Assembly (NCBI GenBank): GCA_031266255.1
Contig: JAISBK010000058.1
Span: 1-12,119 of the forward strand
Length of the DNA: 12,119 nt
Source: Treponema sp.
GTDB lineage: Bacteria > Spirochaetota > Spirochaetia > Treponematales > Breznakiellaceae
Direction: 5' to 3'
Part shown: positions 6,375 through 12,119 of the stretch, piece after piece
Numbering within the stretch: the stretch's first letter is position 1
How the letters are laid out: each line of letters begins with the position of its first letter
Notes under the pieces: generated by a model
Database searches by the model: none
Seen by the model: the letters and a program-made list of their open reading frames with translations, nothing else
Told to the model about the DNA's origin: nothing
Program-made: the position numbers and the translations under genes

Positions 6375-7580
6375 TCACATAGCCGAACCAGGGGGGATGT
6401 CTTGGGTCATCTGCTCCACCGTACCCTCGCTTTTCCGCGTATGTTGCCGCGCACGCTTGGGAAGGAGTTCTCCGGGGCGAAGCGGGGAATCCTCCTTATT
6501 GGGAGTCCCGGGAAAGGATCGCCTTCCCCAGTCGGAAACGCGGGATTTCTTAATGGTAATGCCGTGTGCCTTAAAGAGCCGCCTGAGGGCCTGCTCCAAT
6601 TCTGCCCGGGGGGGATTTATAGGGAGCACAAAACGCCGGGCTGCCATGAAGGTGTTTTTATAAAGGTCCGGTATTTCCGAATCCCATTGGGTAAGCCCTT
6701 CGAGATAATCCTGGATCAACACTGCCAGGACTTCACCGGGCGCACCCTTAAATCCCTCATAGCTTATACGCTCAAAGCTATCCAAATACCGGATACGAAA
6801 ATCCGGGCGTTCCTTCATTAATTGGCTTGCATTGGGCTGGAGGAATGCATACACCCCAAACTTCGTCATCTTTTCGATAATTCGCACAGCTGAGGGAGAA
6901 TGGATAATTTTAAACAATTCCTCGGTGAGCCTGGATGGGGATATTCCCGCTAGTAACGGAGCTTGCCGCTTAATCTGCCATTGCAAGAATAGGGGCAAGG
7001 TGAAGTCCGTAGCGGCTGCGTATTTGATGGCCCGGATCATCCGCACCGGATCGTCCCTGAATATGCTGGCCAGCGGAATGATGGGCCGGATCTGTTTCTT
7101 TCGTATATCCGGTATACCCCCCACATAATCCACCACTAACTGTTTCAGGGGATCATAGAACAGGGCGTTCACGGTAAAATCCCTGCGCAGTACATCCTCT
7201 TCAATGGTCCCAAAGGTATTACTGGTAAGCCCGTCCTTCAGCGAGCGAAACGTGGAAACCTCGAAAACCTGAGAACCAAAACGCACATGTACCAGCCTGA
7301 AACGCTGGCCGATGATACGGGCTTGATGAAATAGTTTCTTTATCCGGCTCGGACTGGCGGAACTGACAATATCGAAATCTTTAGGAGTTTTACCGAGGAT
7401 CAAATCCCGAACCGCGCCGCCTACGATATAGGTCTCATACCCATTGGCTTGTAAATGTTCCACAATAAACACTGCCTTAGGGTCTACCGCTGAAAAGGTA
7501 ATACCGTGTTCATCTTTAGTATATACCATCGCTTTTTTAACGGACCTTCCGTCTTGTTCAGTAGAATAACGGATGCGCAA
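6375..7580 (-). CDS. pcnB: Poly(A) polymerase / tRNA nucleotidyltransferase family protein, PcnB-like
   Basis: Adds A residues to RNA 3' ends, marking RNA for decay, in the cytoplasm. 401 aa from a TTG at 7580, which has GAGAGG 5 nt ahead and a promoter just upstream; an ATG at 7529 is the alternative but has no ribosome-binding site. The class II nucleotidyltransferase head shows YIVGGAVRDLILGKTPKDFD (51-70) with catalytic D68 and D70, and the third acid probably E107 in VFEVSTFRS. The RIIGQRFRLVHVRFG segment (88-102) is characteristic of poly(A) polymerases rather than CCA enzymes. RRDFTVNALFYDP (132-144) and FRDDPVRMIRAIKYAA (174-189) follow. The C-terminus ends in a basic tail with KKSRVSDWGRR, as in RNA-binding tails of PcnB. 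It converges on the TPR gene with 9 bp between stops. Telling PcnB from CCA-adding activity by sequence alone is imperfect. Confidence 0.88.
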   Translation of the reverse strand: MRIRYSTEQDGRSVKKAMVYTKDEHGITFSAVDPKAVFIVEHLQANGYETYIVGGAVRDLILGKTPKDFDIVSSASPSRIKKLFHQARIIGQRFRLVHVRFGSQVFEVSTFRSLKDGLTSNTFGTIEEDVLRRDFTVNALFYDPLKQLVVDYVGGIPDIRKKQIRPIIPLASIFRDDPVRMIRAIKYAAATDFTLPLFLQWQIKRQAPLLAGISPSRLTEELFKIIHSPSAVRIIEKMTKFGVYAFLQPNASQLMKERPDFRIRYLDSFERISYEGFKGAPGEVLAVLIQDYLEGLTQWDSEIPDLYKNTFMAARRFVLPINPPRAELEQALRRLFKAHGITIKKSRVSDWGRRSFPGTPNKEDSPLRPGELLPKRARQHTRKSEGTVEQMTQDIPPGSAM

Positions 7581-7598
7581 AGAAGCCTCTCAAAATTA

Positions 7599-7627
7599 AG
7601 TATAAAAGTACTGTTTCAACGAAACAA
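7599..7627 (-). promoter_or_regulatory. Candidate promoter of the pcnB-like gene
   Basis: Minus strand: TTGTTT (7627-7622), 17 bp, TATACT (7604-7599). The start of transcription would fall near 7591, giving a leader of only about 11 nt that consists mostly of the GAGAGG ribosome-binding site before the TTG at 7580. This supports the TTG start. Confidence 0.5.
7612..7626. promoter_or_regulatory. Inverted repeat overlapping the pcnB promoter -35 region
   Basis: TGTTTC and GAAACA arms of 6 bp flank AAC. The repeat covers most of the -35 box and part of the spacer of the proposed promoter, where a regulator could act. No binding protein is identified. Confidence 0.3.
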
Positions 7628-7630
7628 CAC

Positions 7631-7654
7631 GCGTAAATCCCCCCTGTTTTACGC
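7631..7654. repeat. 7-bp stem-loop with C/G-tract loop between hydrolase and pcnB genes
   Basis: GCGTAAA (7631-7637) and TTTACGC (7648-7654) form a perfect 7-bp stem around a 10-nt loop with six C residues on the plus strand (six G on the minus strand). It lies about 26 bp after the stop of the alpha/beta hydrolase gene and upstream of the pcnB promoter. No T-run follows directly on either strand, so a rho-independent terminator is unlikely; it could stabilise the hydrolase mRNA 3' end. Confidence 0.4.
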
Positions 7655-7680
7655 CATTACGGTCCATCTGCTCAACATCC

Positions 7681-8691
7681 TCAAGGGGGCATGGGGGAAT
7701 CACAATGCCGGATAATCCAACTCAAGAGATTGTCGGTAACTTCTTCCCAGTTGGTTTCGTGCAAGGTTTCATGCCGGGCATCAGGATACAAGACAAATTC
7801 CAGATCCTTGATCCCCAAAGACCGGTAGGCGTCTACTAAGGCGGTGGGACTTTTTCCCATATCTCCTACCGGATCTGCGCTGCCGCTGAACACGTAGATG
7901 GGTAAGTCCCGGTTAATCCCTGCTAGGGCTTCTGGTTTATGAATCTGGTTAAGCAGCACACACATATCCCGATAAAACCCTACCGAACAGGGCATACCGC
8001 TGCAAGGATCCGCTACATACGCATCAACTATGCGTTCATCTCGGGAGAGCCAATCAAAGGCGGTTCGATTCGGCTTAAAGGGCTTATTAAAAGACCCATC
8101 AACCGCGATATGGGCCAGGGTCGAAACCTTACGGGTTCTTCCTTTAAGCAGGGTAAGTAAACCCATAAATGGAGCGCCTATCTTGATTCGTAAACCATCC
8201 GGCCCCCGGGTTCCTGATAGAATACACCCGGCCAGCCTGTGCCTATGGGTTTCAATGTACTGCTGGACCAGAAAAGAACCCCAGGAATGTCCCAAAAGGA
8301 ACAAGGGTACCTGAGGATAACACTGGCTTATCCGCAGGTTGATACCATCTATATCCCCGATGATCTTGGAAATGCCGTCCTTATCAGCGCAGTGCCCCAA
8401 AAGGCCGCCTAGACCCGGATCATTTACCGAAAGATCCGCGGTCTTACCGTGTCCCCGCAGGTCTGCGGCCCACACCTCAATCCCTTCCTGACAGAACCGT
8501 TGAGCAAGTTTTTCATACCGGAGCGCATGTTCTGCCATACCATGGACGATATGTAAGACTCCCCGAGGCAGATGCCCCGGATTATTCCGGAGAAACCTAT
8601 AGGGAATCCAGTGTCTGACAAAGAGCTTTACTCCATCATCGGCACTGAGCCACTCATCAGGGGTAGTATCCCGTAGATTTACTCCATTCAT
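7681..8691 (-). CDS. Alpha/beta hydrolase, monoacylglycerol lipase/lysophospholipase-like (Hydrolase_4)
   Basis: Serine hydrolase of the PldB/monoacylglycerol lipase type, likely acting on lipid esters in the cytoplasm or at the membrane. 336 aa from the ATG at 8691. An in-frame TTG at 8727 would add 12 residues, but it has no ribosome-binding site and would leave only 2 bp to the divergent gene at 8730; the ATG has AAGG close by and AGGGAG 12 nt ahead, neither ideal. Oxyanion-loop motif HIVHGMAEH (47-55); nucleophile S136 in LLGHSWGS; acid D273 in VFSGSADPVGD; base H307 in YPDARHETLHETN. LRGHGKT (78-84) is also typical. No signal peptide or membrane anchor is seen. Followed after 100 bp by pcnB, which seems to have its own promoter. 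The true substrate is unknown. Confidence 0.88.
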   Translation of the reverse strand: MNGVNLRDTTPDEWLSADDGVKLFVRHWIPYRFLRNNPGHLPRGVLHIVHGMAEHALRYEKLAQRFCQEGIEVWAADLRGHGKTADLSVNDPGLGGLLGHCADKDGISKIIGDIDGINLRISQCYPQVPLFLLGHSWGSFLVQQYIETHRHRLAGCILSGTRGPDGLRIKIGAPFMGLLTLLKGRTRKVSTLAHIAVDGSFNKPFKPNRTAFDWLSRDERIVDAYVADPCSGMPCSVGFYRDMCVLLNQIHKPEALAGINRDLPIYVFSGSADPVGDMGKSPTALVDAYRSLGIKDLEFVLYPDARHETLHETNWEEVTDNLLSWIIRHCDSPMPP

Positions 8692-8729
8692 AGCCTTATT
8701 GTACTCCCTATAGGATTGTTGTTGCAATC

Positions 8730-9917
8730 ATGGTATACTCTAAATGCATGGTAATTGGTACACTTTTTACTGCACCAGTGGAAGGTATCAGTACTGGTGG
8801 ATCCGGAGTACTGCATTTCCAAGGGCAATGTATTTTTATAGATTACACGGTTCCTGGGGATCTCATCACCGGACGAATCATCAGAGAACACAAGGGCTGG
8901 GCCCAGGGGGAACTGGTGGAAATTCTTGAGCCCTCCCCCCAGCGCAGGGCACCAGTGTGCGGGGTTTTTGGAACGTGCGGAGGCTGTTCTCTGCAGCATC
9001 TTGCCTACGAAACCCAGATTGGAGAAAAGACCCGGATGCTACAAGATGCACTGGTCCGAATCGGAGGCTTGCCGGTCTCGCCTGAGCCGACCACCTATCC
9101 CGCTCCTCCCTGGGCATACCGGAATCGGGTACAATTTCATGGGATACGTCCCTTTCACCCAGGGGCTTTGGGCTTTAAAAGTCGAAGCTGCTCAACCATT
9201 ATCCCGTTGCAGGATTGTCCTATTGCAGATCCGGGGATTCGGCAAGCCCTGGGGGGAAAAAAACTCGTTCCCCCACCTGAGCAGGACCGGTTCACCGTGT
9301 ATTCCCGTTTTAATACTTTTTTGAGCGAAGGAGGGCTGCGCCGCGGCCGGGTTTCTGTGCTTGACCGGGAACTCCTCATAGATGCTGGGGTATTTTTTCA
9401 AAGTAATGGGATCATGCTGGAGTTCCTTATCAAAGACCTGCAGCGCTATGCCCAAGAAGCAGATACCTCCCTTCCTATGGCAGATCTGTACTGCGGGGTA
9501 GGTACCTTTGCCGCATTTCTTAAGGATCTGTTTCCCCGCATCGACTTGGTAGAACAAAGCGCCGCTGCTCTGGGGCTTGCCCGGGAAAATGTCCGGGGCA
9601 AGGGGATCCGGTATACTGCGCTCAGCAGTGAGCAGTGGGTAAAAACCCTCCCCCCCAAATCCCGCTACGGCTTTATGGTGGTGGATCCTCCCCGGCAAGG
9701 ACTTTCACGAGGATTGCGGCAGTGGATAGTCCAAAGGGGGCCGCCGCTACTGGCATATATATCCTGCGATCCCCCTACCTTGGCCCGGGACAGCCGGGAA
9801 TTGATCCAAGGGGCTTATGAGCTTAGAGAGGTAAACTTCTATGATTTTTATCCCCAAACCGCGCACATCGAAAGCCTTGGCATTTTTACGCGAAACCGAG
9901 CTGCCTATGAAGCCTAA
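8730..9917 (+). CDS. TRAM-domain [4Fe-4S] RNA (uracil-C5) methyltransferase, RlmD/TrmA class
   Basis: SAM-dependent enzyme that makes 5-methyluridine in rRNA or tRNA. 395 aa, the normal size. An N-terminal TRAM domain at about 5-68 is followed by the iron-sulphur cysteines C77, C83 and C86 (CGVFGTCGGCSLQH) with C163 in LQDCPIAD, the C-x5-C-x2-C...C pattern of RlmD. The SAM-binding loop is DLYCGVGTF (252-260); VVDPPRQGL is at 317-325. The nucleophile is C346 in YISCDPPTLARD, and the base is probably E381 in TAHIESLGIF. Whether it modifies 23S U1939, U747 or tRNA U54 cannot be told here. The ATG at 8730 or one at 8748 could be the start; neither has a strong ribosome-binding site. A TATACT at 8734-8739 would make the 8748 start nearly leaderless. 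It overlaps the next gene by 11 bp. Confidence 0.92.
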   Translation: MVYSKCMVIGTLFTAPVEGISTGGSGVLHFQGQCIFIDYTVPGDLITGRIIREHKGWAQGELVEILEPSPQRRAPVCGVFGTCGGCSLQHLAYETQIGEKTRMLQDALVRIGGLPVSPEPTTYPAPPWAYRNRVQFHGIRPFHPGALGFKSRSCSTIIPLQDCPIADPGIRQALGGKKLVPPPEQDRFTVYSRFNTFLSEGGLRRGRVSVLDRELLIDAGVFFQSNGIMLEFLIKDLQRYAQEADTSLPMADLYCGVGTFAAFLKDLFPRIDLVEQSAAALGLARENVRGKGIRYTALSSEQWVKTLPPKSRYGFMVVDPPRQGLSRGLRQWIVQRGPPLLAYISCDPPTLARDSRELIQGAYELREVNFYDFYPQTAHIESLGIFTRNRAAYEA

Positions 9918-11679
9918 ATGCCCTGCTTCCTGGGTCTGGGTATTTTGTATCTTCAGTACCCTGCCCCTCGGTGCGCAGACCCTCGGAGACCCCTTCTGGA
10001 AGCAGGCCTTGGGAGGATCCGTCATCGGGGTTCCCTCGGTACAGGGAGGTTCGGTGGTGGTGGTCTGTGATGGGGGTAATCTTAAAGCCTACACGCGAAC
10101 CGGGAGGTTCCTTTGGAACTACTATGCCCGGGGAAGGTTACGGCCCTTTGTTACCCGATCCCGGGAAGGGGTCAGTTATATTGGCAGGACGACCGGTGTC
10201 CTCATCGCGGTGAGCCGTACTGGCCGGGAACTGTGGCGCGCAAACCTTGGCGCGCCCTTGATTGGACCGGTACTCAAAGGCTGGGATGGCCGGATCTTTG
10301 CCGCCACTGAAAAAAGCGTATCCTGTTATACTGCTGCGGGAATCTTACTCTGGTATAAAAGACTGGACCAACCCATTGTCATAGCTCCCCAGGCAGACCA
10401 GCAAGGAGGGCTGGTCCTGGTACTTGCAAACGCAAACCTCCTCCAGATTGATGGGTTTGGCAAAACCCGTTCCCTCTCGCTTCCCGAAGTCCCCGCGGTG
10501 ATCGTCCCCTTGGGAGGCATGCCGCTGCATACGCAAGAGTCTGGAAAGGAACCTCCCGCGATCCAGATACCTCTGCTCATACTCTTCAAAAACGGGGAGA
10601 TATCTGGTTACGGTGGAGACTATCCATCCTTTCCTATCCTTCCGGATCAGCCGGTAGCTGCGGTAAGCCGGGATGACCAGGTGGGCATTACCTTACGGAA
10701 CGGGCAGGTACTGCTCTTATCCCTGTATGAAGGGCATATCCTTTGGATCGCAGACAGTATTCCCCACGACCTGGAAGCAGCAAAAAAGAGCGAGGAAAAC
10801 GAAGAAATAGAGAACATAGAAACCAGCGCGGAACGAGGCGTCTTAGAGGAAGCGCTTATGCTCTACGATGAACGGGGGCTTTGTATCCTTTCTCAGACAG
10901 GCGCTGCAGGGTTCACCCAAGCAGGACAGCGGATCTGGTTCATACGCATCATCGGAGCTTCAGCACTTCCTAATTTCAGCGATGAGGGCTTACTCTATTC
11001 AGGAGGAAACGATTGGATTCTCTACGCCTATCACCTGGAGAACCAAGACCGCAGCCAACCGCAACCCATCTACGGCCCGCTTCCTGAAGGGACGTATGGC
11101 ATTGGAGCCTTCGTACCCTCAATCCCGTCGTCGTATACCCAGATAAGTGAAGCCGGAATACGAAGCACACTTGCCTTTATTACCACAGCCCTCAAGGAGG
11201 GTCGGGTGGGGGAGCGGGAACAGGAGTTCACCACCTACCTTATGGAAGTCGTCAGCAGCGTCCGATCCAACTTCAAACGTTCTCTTGTCCACCCGCCGGT
11301 GGATTTTCGCCTGCGTTCTGAAGCAGTACAACTCCTCGCCTGGTTAGGCTCTGCGGAGACCATACCGTTTCTCGCGGCCCAGTTCTCCCGGGAACCGGAA
11401 CCGGTGGTGCAGGCGTCCATTGCAGAAGCTATTGGCCGCATCGGTGTAGACCCCGAAGGGCTGGCCCTCAAAGCCTTTAGCCGGCGGATTCTTCCCCCAG
11501 CTCAGATTACGGATGAACAAGTCCTGGAAGCTATTGCTGCTGCAGTGGGCGCCTTGTGCCGTTTTTCCGGTCCCCCCTTAAGCCAAGCTGGAATTCCCCT
11601 CCTGGTCTCCCTGGCGAGTTATGAAAAGCCCCTCTTGGTACGGAAACAAGCCCTGCAACAGATTTTTTCTCTGCAATAA
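9907..11679 (+). CDS. Exported PQQ-type beta-propeller protein with C-terminal HEAT repeats
   Basis: 590 aa from the ATG at 9907, which lies inside the end of the methyltransferase gene (ATGAAGCCTAA, 11-bp overlap). The frame is open further upstream, but only this start gives a signal peptide (KPKCPASWVWVFCIFSTLPLGAQ), so export is likely. From about 28 to 380 there are PQQ/BamB-like blades such as GNLKAYTRTGRFLWNY (57-72), GVLIAVSRTGRELW (97-110), VSCYTAAGILLWYKRL and GQVLLLSLYEGHILW (266-280). An acid-rich insert (EENEEIENIE, 296-305) interrupts the last blades. Residues about 465-590 are helical HEAT/PBS-lyase-like repeats (DFRLRSEAVQLLAWLGSAET and the next two). The propeller recalls BamB of the outer-membrane assembly machine, but there is no lipobox, and the HEAT tail is not part of BamB. 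Function unknown; probably a protein-interaction platform outside the cytoplasm. Confidence 0.82.
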   Translation: MKPKCPASWVWVFCIFSTLPLGAQTLGDPFWKQALGGSVIGVPSVQGGSVVVVCDGGNLKAYTRTGRFLWNYYARGRLRPFVTRSREGVSYIGRTTGVLIAVSRTGRELWRANLGAPLIGPVLKGWDGRIFAATEKSVSCYTAAGILLWYKRLDQPIVIAPQADQQGGLVLVLANANLLQIDGFGKTRSLSLPEVPAVIVPLGGMPLHTQESGKEPPAIQIPLLILFKNGEISGYGGDYPSFPILPDQPVAAVSRDDQVGITLRNGQVLLLSLYEGHILWIADSIPHDLEAAKKSEENEEIENIETSAERGVLEEALMLYDERGLCILSQTGAAGFTQAGQRIWFIRIIGASALPNFSDEGLLYSGGNDWILYAYHLENQDRSQPQPIYGPLPEGTYGIGAFVPSIPSSYTQISEAGIRSTLAFITTALKEGRVGEREQEFTTYLMEVVSSVRSNFKRSLVHPPVDFRLRSEAVQLLAWLGSAETIPFLAAQFSREPEPVVQASIAEAIGRIGVDPEGLALKAFSRRILPPAQITDEQVLEAIAAAVGALCRFSGPPLSQAGIPLLVSLASYEKPLLVRKQALQQIFSLQ

Positions 11680-11693
11680 CCCCGCGGTGCAGA

Positions 11694-11753
11694 GGATCGT
11701 GATCCACTCCTGTTTAGACTAAACGTGGCCCGCACTTTGGGGAATGTTTTCCC
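11694..11753. repeat. Cluster of three small inverted repeats between convergent genes
   Basis: The 74-bp gap holds GGATC-GT-GATCC (11694-11705), GTTTAG-A-CTAAAC (11712-11724) and GGGAA-TGTT-TTCCC (11740-11753). The last directly abuts the stop of the minus-strand Rpn gene. Only the third has a loop long enough for a stable RNA hairpin, and no T-run follows on either strand. They may help end transcription from both sides or be binding sites. Confidence 0.35.
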
Positions 11754-12119
11754 TCACCTATTCTCTTGTTTGAGGATACCGCCGACTTCCTGTTCGCTGA
11801 GATGCGTAATCGCCGCTATAGCTGTGACATCCATTCCATATTGAGCCATTTGGAGGATTATTTCCTCCCGGCCTTCCCGGCGGGCACCTTCCATACGGGA
11901 ATAGTCATCCCGTTGCGCTTTTAACCGCGCCTCGTAAATCATCCGGTTCGCCTCGTCTTCGCTCATCACTTGCAGTTTGCAATACGCCTCCTGTATCATC
12001 GGGTTCTTCCCCGCTAACATCTTAAACTCCTCCTCCTTCTCCGCCCTTAAAAATCTCAGCCAGTCCATTAGCTTGCTCTCTTCATCCTCAGGCAGTCGGG
12101 CCAGATTCAGCACGTGTAT
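11754..12119 (-). CDS. Rpn-family recombination-promoting nuclease / PD-(D/E)XK transposase-like protein, C-terminal part
   Basis: The frame runs on past the right edge (it reads IHVLNLARLPEDEESKLMDW from base 12119), so 121 residues of the C-terminal part are visible and the catalytic PD-(D/E)XK core is outside the window. The visible part matches the tail of this family: a leucine/acid strand, the MDWLRFLRAEKEEEF helix, KNPMIQEAYCKLQVMSEDE, a charged helix with EARLKAQRDDYSR, and the closing REEIILQMAQYGMDVTAIAAITHLSEQEVGGIL segment, which looks like a helix-turn-helix. Family members act as DNA nucleases that raise RecA-independent recombination, and they are often present in many copies in a genome. 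A GTG at 12113 lies in the frame but is not a credible start because the homologous region continues upstream. Confidence 0.8.
   Translation of the reverse strand: MHVLNLARLPEDEESKLMDWLRFLRAEKEEEFKMLAGKNPMIQEAYCKLQVMSEDEANRMIYEARLKAQRDDYSRMEGARREGREEIILQMAQYGMDVTAIAAITHLSEQEVGGILKQENR

Noticed and set aside
6363..6390. Terminator between the convergent TPR and pcnB genes
   Set aside because: Only 9 bp separate the stops; GAGG-CA-CCTC is too small for a hairpin and no T-run follows.
8688..8999. Minus-strand open frame bridging the divergent hydrolase/methyltransferase starts
   Set aside because: It overlaps both real gene starts and the conserved TRAM and cysteine region; no supporting motif.
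9192..9698. Minus-strand open frame of 168 codons inside the RNA methyltransferase gene
   Set aside because: It lies opposite conserved SAM-binding and cysteine motifs and its product resembles no family.
9841..9906. Upstream start at 9841 for the beta-propeller protein
   Set aside because: It would add 22 residues before the signal peptide and overlap the methyltransferase gene by 77 bp; the ATG at 9907 fits the signal peptide.
1..12119. CRISPR array, tRNA, rRNA, riboswitch or insertion sequence
   Set aside because: No regularly spaced repeats, cloverleaf, rRNA-like tract, conserved riboswitch core or terminal-repeat-bounded transposase was seen by eye; a covariance-model search could still find a small RNA in 4770-5111.

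Overview
The window looks like a spirochaete chromosome, most likely a Treponema of the termite-gut type. This is inference from style: a periplasmic binding protein whose signal peptide ends in a 'LFAGGKEEK'-type sequence without a lipobox Cys, an Rpn-family nuclease, a spirochaete-like TPR exoprotein, mixed GC content and TTG starts. No rRNA or tRNA gene and no phage or insertion-sequence gene was seen, so the species cannot be named from the sequence.

Region 1 (1-4769, minus strand) is one operon read right to left: a nucleoside hydrolase-like enzyme, two CUT1-type ABC permeases, a family-1 solute-binding protein, and a Cof-type HAD phosphatase that runs off the left edge. Gaps are 22 bp, a 4-bp overlap, 81 bp (holding a hairpin) and an 8-bp overlap. 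No ABC ATPase is present in the visible part, so the importer probably uses an ATPase encoded elsewhere. A good promoter (TTGACA-17-TAATAT) lies upstream at 4878-4906, with a 16-bp palindrome centred on its -10 box. The likely role is regulated uptake and breakdown of a nucleoside or related glycoside; the substrate is not proven.

Region 2 (4770-5111) is an AT-rich divergent control region rich in small palindromes, including a perfect 14-bp one at 5054-5067 just ahead of the next gene.

Region 3 (5112-8691): a secreted TPR protein with a peptidase-MA-like domain whose zinc site looks degenerate (plus strand) converges, 9 bp apart, on a poly(A) polymerase gene (pcnB-like, minus, probably TTG start). 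Upstream of pcnB is a 100-bp gap with a candidate promoter, an inverted repeat and a 7-bp stem-loop. Then comes a monoacylglycerol lipase/lysophospholipase-like alpha/beta hydrolase (minus).

Region 4 (8730-11679, plus strand) is a two-gene unit: a TRAM-domain [4Fe-4S] RNA m5U methyltransferase (RlmD/TrmA class) and, overlapping it by 11 bp, an exported PQQ-type beta-propeller with C-terminal HEAT repeats. Region 5 (11754-end, minus) is the C-terminal part of an Rpn-family (PD-(D/E)XK) protein entering from the right edge. The most interesting parts are the ATPase-less nucleoside hydrolase/CUT1 operon with its operator-like palindrome, the degenerate protease-TPR protein, and the propeller-HEAT fusion coupled to an RNA methyltransferase.
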